NCBI GenBank assembly: GCA_963575745.1
Contig: CAUYUJ010003581.1
Location: 385,798-449,797, forward strand
Reading direction: 5' to 3'
Origin: Prorocentrum cordatum
Taxonomy: Eukaryota; Sar; Dinophyceae; Prorocentrales; Prorocentraceae
DNA: 64,000 nucleotides
Translations under genes and position numbers: made by a program
The notes under the pieces: model-generated
Databases searched by the model: none
Seen by the model: only the letters and a program-made list of their open reading frames with translations
What the model was told of the DNA's origin: nothing
Shown: piece by piece, positions 62,397 to 64,000 of the stretch
How the letters are laid out: every line of letters begins with the position of its first letter
How positions within the stretch are numbered: the first letter of the stretch is position 1

Positions 62397-64000
62397 ATGG
62401 ACGAGTGGGGGATCGCAGCGCTGGAGGCAGAAGCAACAGCAACCGCTGCCGACCTCGATCGGGTGCTTCGCGAGTGGGCCGAGGCTGCAGATGTTGCCGC
62501 AAATGACACCATCATGGACGAATGGAGCCTGGCCGCTGCTGCCGCGAGTGGTGACTGCCCCAATGAACCCTCTGCTTCAGGCGCTGGCAATTCAGAGCTG
62601 CAAGGGCCATGCGACCTGCTGCAATGTACTTCTGGGACGGCTTTTCGGCAGTTTGCCAAAAGCGTCAAGAACATCGACGATGCCGTTACCTACGCTGGAA
62701 TGGCTTGCCACTTCTTGCATGACGAAGATGCTCATAGAGCGCACGTGAACTGCCCCGACGAGGTAGAGGAGATTCTCGCCCGCATCATGGACCCACATGG
62801 GTTCAAGAGGTTGTCGTCTCAAAGCGTTGATGCAGATTCATCTGGGAAAACTAGGCATTACATGGGAGCGGCGAAGTTGACCTTATCCTGCGGTGTGTTC
62901 CTTGTCCAGAGGGGCCAGGCCAACGTGTTGGTCGAGAGGCTGGTCGCCTCGGCTCGTGGCAATGGCTTTGAGCCCGCTGTATTTCTTGAGAGACATCGCG
63001 GCGACGAGACCCCATTCGCCAAGGTGAGAGTTCAGACACGCATTGGGGGCACAACCATGGCCAGTGCAGCACCGCCAGAGCAATTGGCAGACCAGGACGC
63101 GGATGCCGAGGTGCCTCTGTGTCAGAAGCCTGAGGGGGCGATGGTGGCGTACGCCGTGAACACCAAAGTCTACCAGAACGAATTGCTATGCGGTGCCCTC
63201 TTCACGTCGACATCTGGCTGCAAAGCATTGTTGGTATCGTTCGAGTTGCTGCAACCGTTGTCCTCTCTCGACAGGTGCAAAGCTGAGTGCTATGTTGAGA
63301 TGTTTCGTTGCCTCTCCAACGTGCTGCCATCTAGATCGCAGTTCAGGCGAGTGCAGAGGTTGGCAATTACCGACGGCGATGGCGCGCTCGATCTGGCAGA
63401 GCGGGTGTATAGATATCGCAATCGTGACGAGCTTGTCGGTACACTCCATTTGAAGTGCCTTGTTCATCGTGTGTACCACTGCATCAAGAAGCCGCTTACG
63501 ATGGTGAAGCCTTGGGTCACAGGTATTATCAGATGGTCTTTGAGCTTGCGAGGTCCAAACTACTTCGTCGACTTCGTCACCATCTTGTCCAATTGGCTGC
63601 AGGATAAGTTAGATTACCGATGGGATCCAGGCAGCCTTGGGGCAGGGCTCGAATCAGATCGTTATCGCGGTCGCTGCTATGACTTGTTTCTGGCTACGTC
63701 AGACCACTCGACGAGATACCAGCGAGTGCGGCGGTACGTCATCATGAGCATGGCGAATGGCAACATCAGGGAGAGAAACACTTTCCAGCACTATTGCCGC
63801 CCAGGGTGTTGCAGGGACCGAGCCCACTGTGTAGAAAAATTGACGGGGCGCTTTGTTCGCGCTCTGTGTGGCAAGATGCCTCCTATTTTTCCTCGGAGTC
63901 GCTGGACTCGGGTGCTGGATTCAGTGGATTATTTTGGCCTGCTGGAGTGCATACATGGGATGTGTTCTTCAGTGTACACCCTCTGGTACGAGATGACTAC
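62397..64000 (+). CDS. Tandem-cassette gene B, unrecognised protein, runs off the window
   Basis: The frame is open from a TGA at 62367 through the window end. ATG 62397 (MDEWGIAALEAEATATAADLDRV) is the likely start, giving at least 534 residues. A DEW-x-x-AA motif occurs twice near the N-terminus (MDEWGIAALEA, MDEWSLAAAAA). Later segments are TYAGMACHFLHDEDAHRAHVNCPDEVEEIL, FRRVQRLAITDGDGALDLAERVYRY, LVGTLHLKCLVHRVYHCIKKP and HYCRPGCCRDRAHCVEKL (Cys/His-rich, possible zinc site). The order DGDGA...LHLKCLVHR recalls DDE transposases of the MULE/hAT type, in which an Asp is followed by a Cys/His motif, but this is weak. The C-terminus is missing. Confidence 0.7.
   Translation, partial: MDEWGIAALEAEATATAADLDRVLREWAEAADVAANDTIMDEWSLAAAAASGDCPNEPSASGAGNSELQGPCDLLQCTSGTAFRQFAKSVKNIDDAVTYAGMACHFLHDEDAHRAHVNCPDEVEEILARIMDPHGFKRLSSQSVDADSSGKTRHYMGAAKLTLSCGVFLVQRGQANVLVERLVASARGNGFEPAVFLERHRGDETPFAKVRVQTRIGGTTMASAAPPEQLADQDADAEVPLCQKPEGAMVAYAVNTKVYQNELLCGALFTSTSGCKALLVSFELLQPLSSLDRCKAECYVEMFRCLSNVLPSRSQFRRVQRLAITDGDGALDLAERVYRYRNRDELVGTLHLKCLVHRVYHCIKKPLTMVKPWVTGIIRWSLSLRGPNYFVDFVTILSNWLQDKLDYRWDPGSLGAGLESDRYRGRCYDLFLATSDHSTRYQRVRRYVIMSMANGNIRERNTFQHYCRPGCCRDRAHCVEKLTGRFVRALCGKMPPIFPRSRWTRVLDSVDYFGLLECIHGMCSSVYTLWYEMT

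Overview
The window looks like nuclear DNA of a dinoflagellate. That inference rests on very GC-rich, gene-poor sequence packed with trinucleotide microsatellites and minisatellites, unidirectional tandem gene cassettes, introns without clear GT-AG ends, a single-domain voltage-gated channel fused to EF-hands, and a large tyrosine-recombinase retroelement. No rRNA, tRNA, CRISPR array or bacterial-style operon was seen.

Layout. 1.1-3.9 kb: a minus-strand two-exon gene for a predicted secreted or organelle-targeted protein with VOC-like features. 4.4-20.3 kb: almost entirely repeats (minisatellites, a roughly 78-bp satellite, palindromic MITE-like elements, microsatellites) with no gene I can support. 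20.4-24.2 kb: a minus-strand voltage-gated cation channel gene, with the 6-TM exon separated from an EF-hand exon by a 2.3-kb intron. 24.4-28.4 kb: more repeats and a small TIR element. 28.6-59.0 kb: the coding span of a DIRS-like retroelement on the plus strand. Its order is a membrane-protein-like ORF, gag-like ORFs, the N-terminal motifs of a C5-methyltransferase-like domain, reverse transcriptase, RNase H, the C-terminal methyltransferase-like motifs, and a tyrosine recombinase. The recombinase is cut in two by a 16.5-kb insertion (41.7-58.2 kb) with terminal inverted repeats, a 12-bp direct repeat at both junctions, GGATCA-type tandem repeats at both ends, and several unrecognised minus-strand genes inside. 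60-64 kb: two plus-strand genes in tandem behind homologous spacers; the second runs off the window.

Main points. (1) Removing the 16.5-kb insert together with one copy of the 12-bp repeat rejoins the recombinase reading frame exactly, so the insert is either a large undescribed TIR element or an excised or spliced segment. (2) The introns of the VOC-like gene and the channel gene share sequence at both ends, which suggests they came from one mobile intron (introner) family. (3) A pair of ~150-bp TIR elements is flanked by unusually long direct repeats. (4) The methyltransferase-like motifs lie on both sides of the RT/RNase H block.

Limits: all protein assignments are from motif reading without database searches. 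Splice sites are approximate, and reading-frame breaks in the retroelement may be decay, programmed recoding or sequence error.
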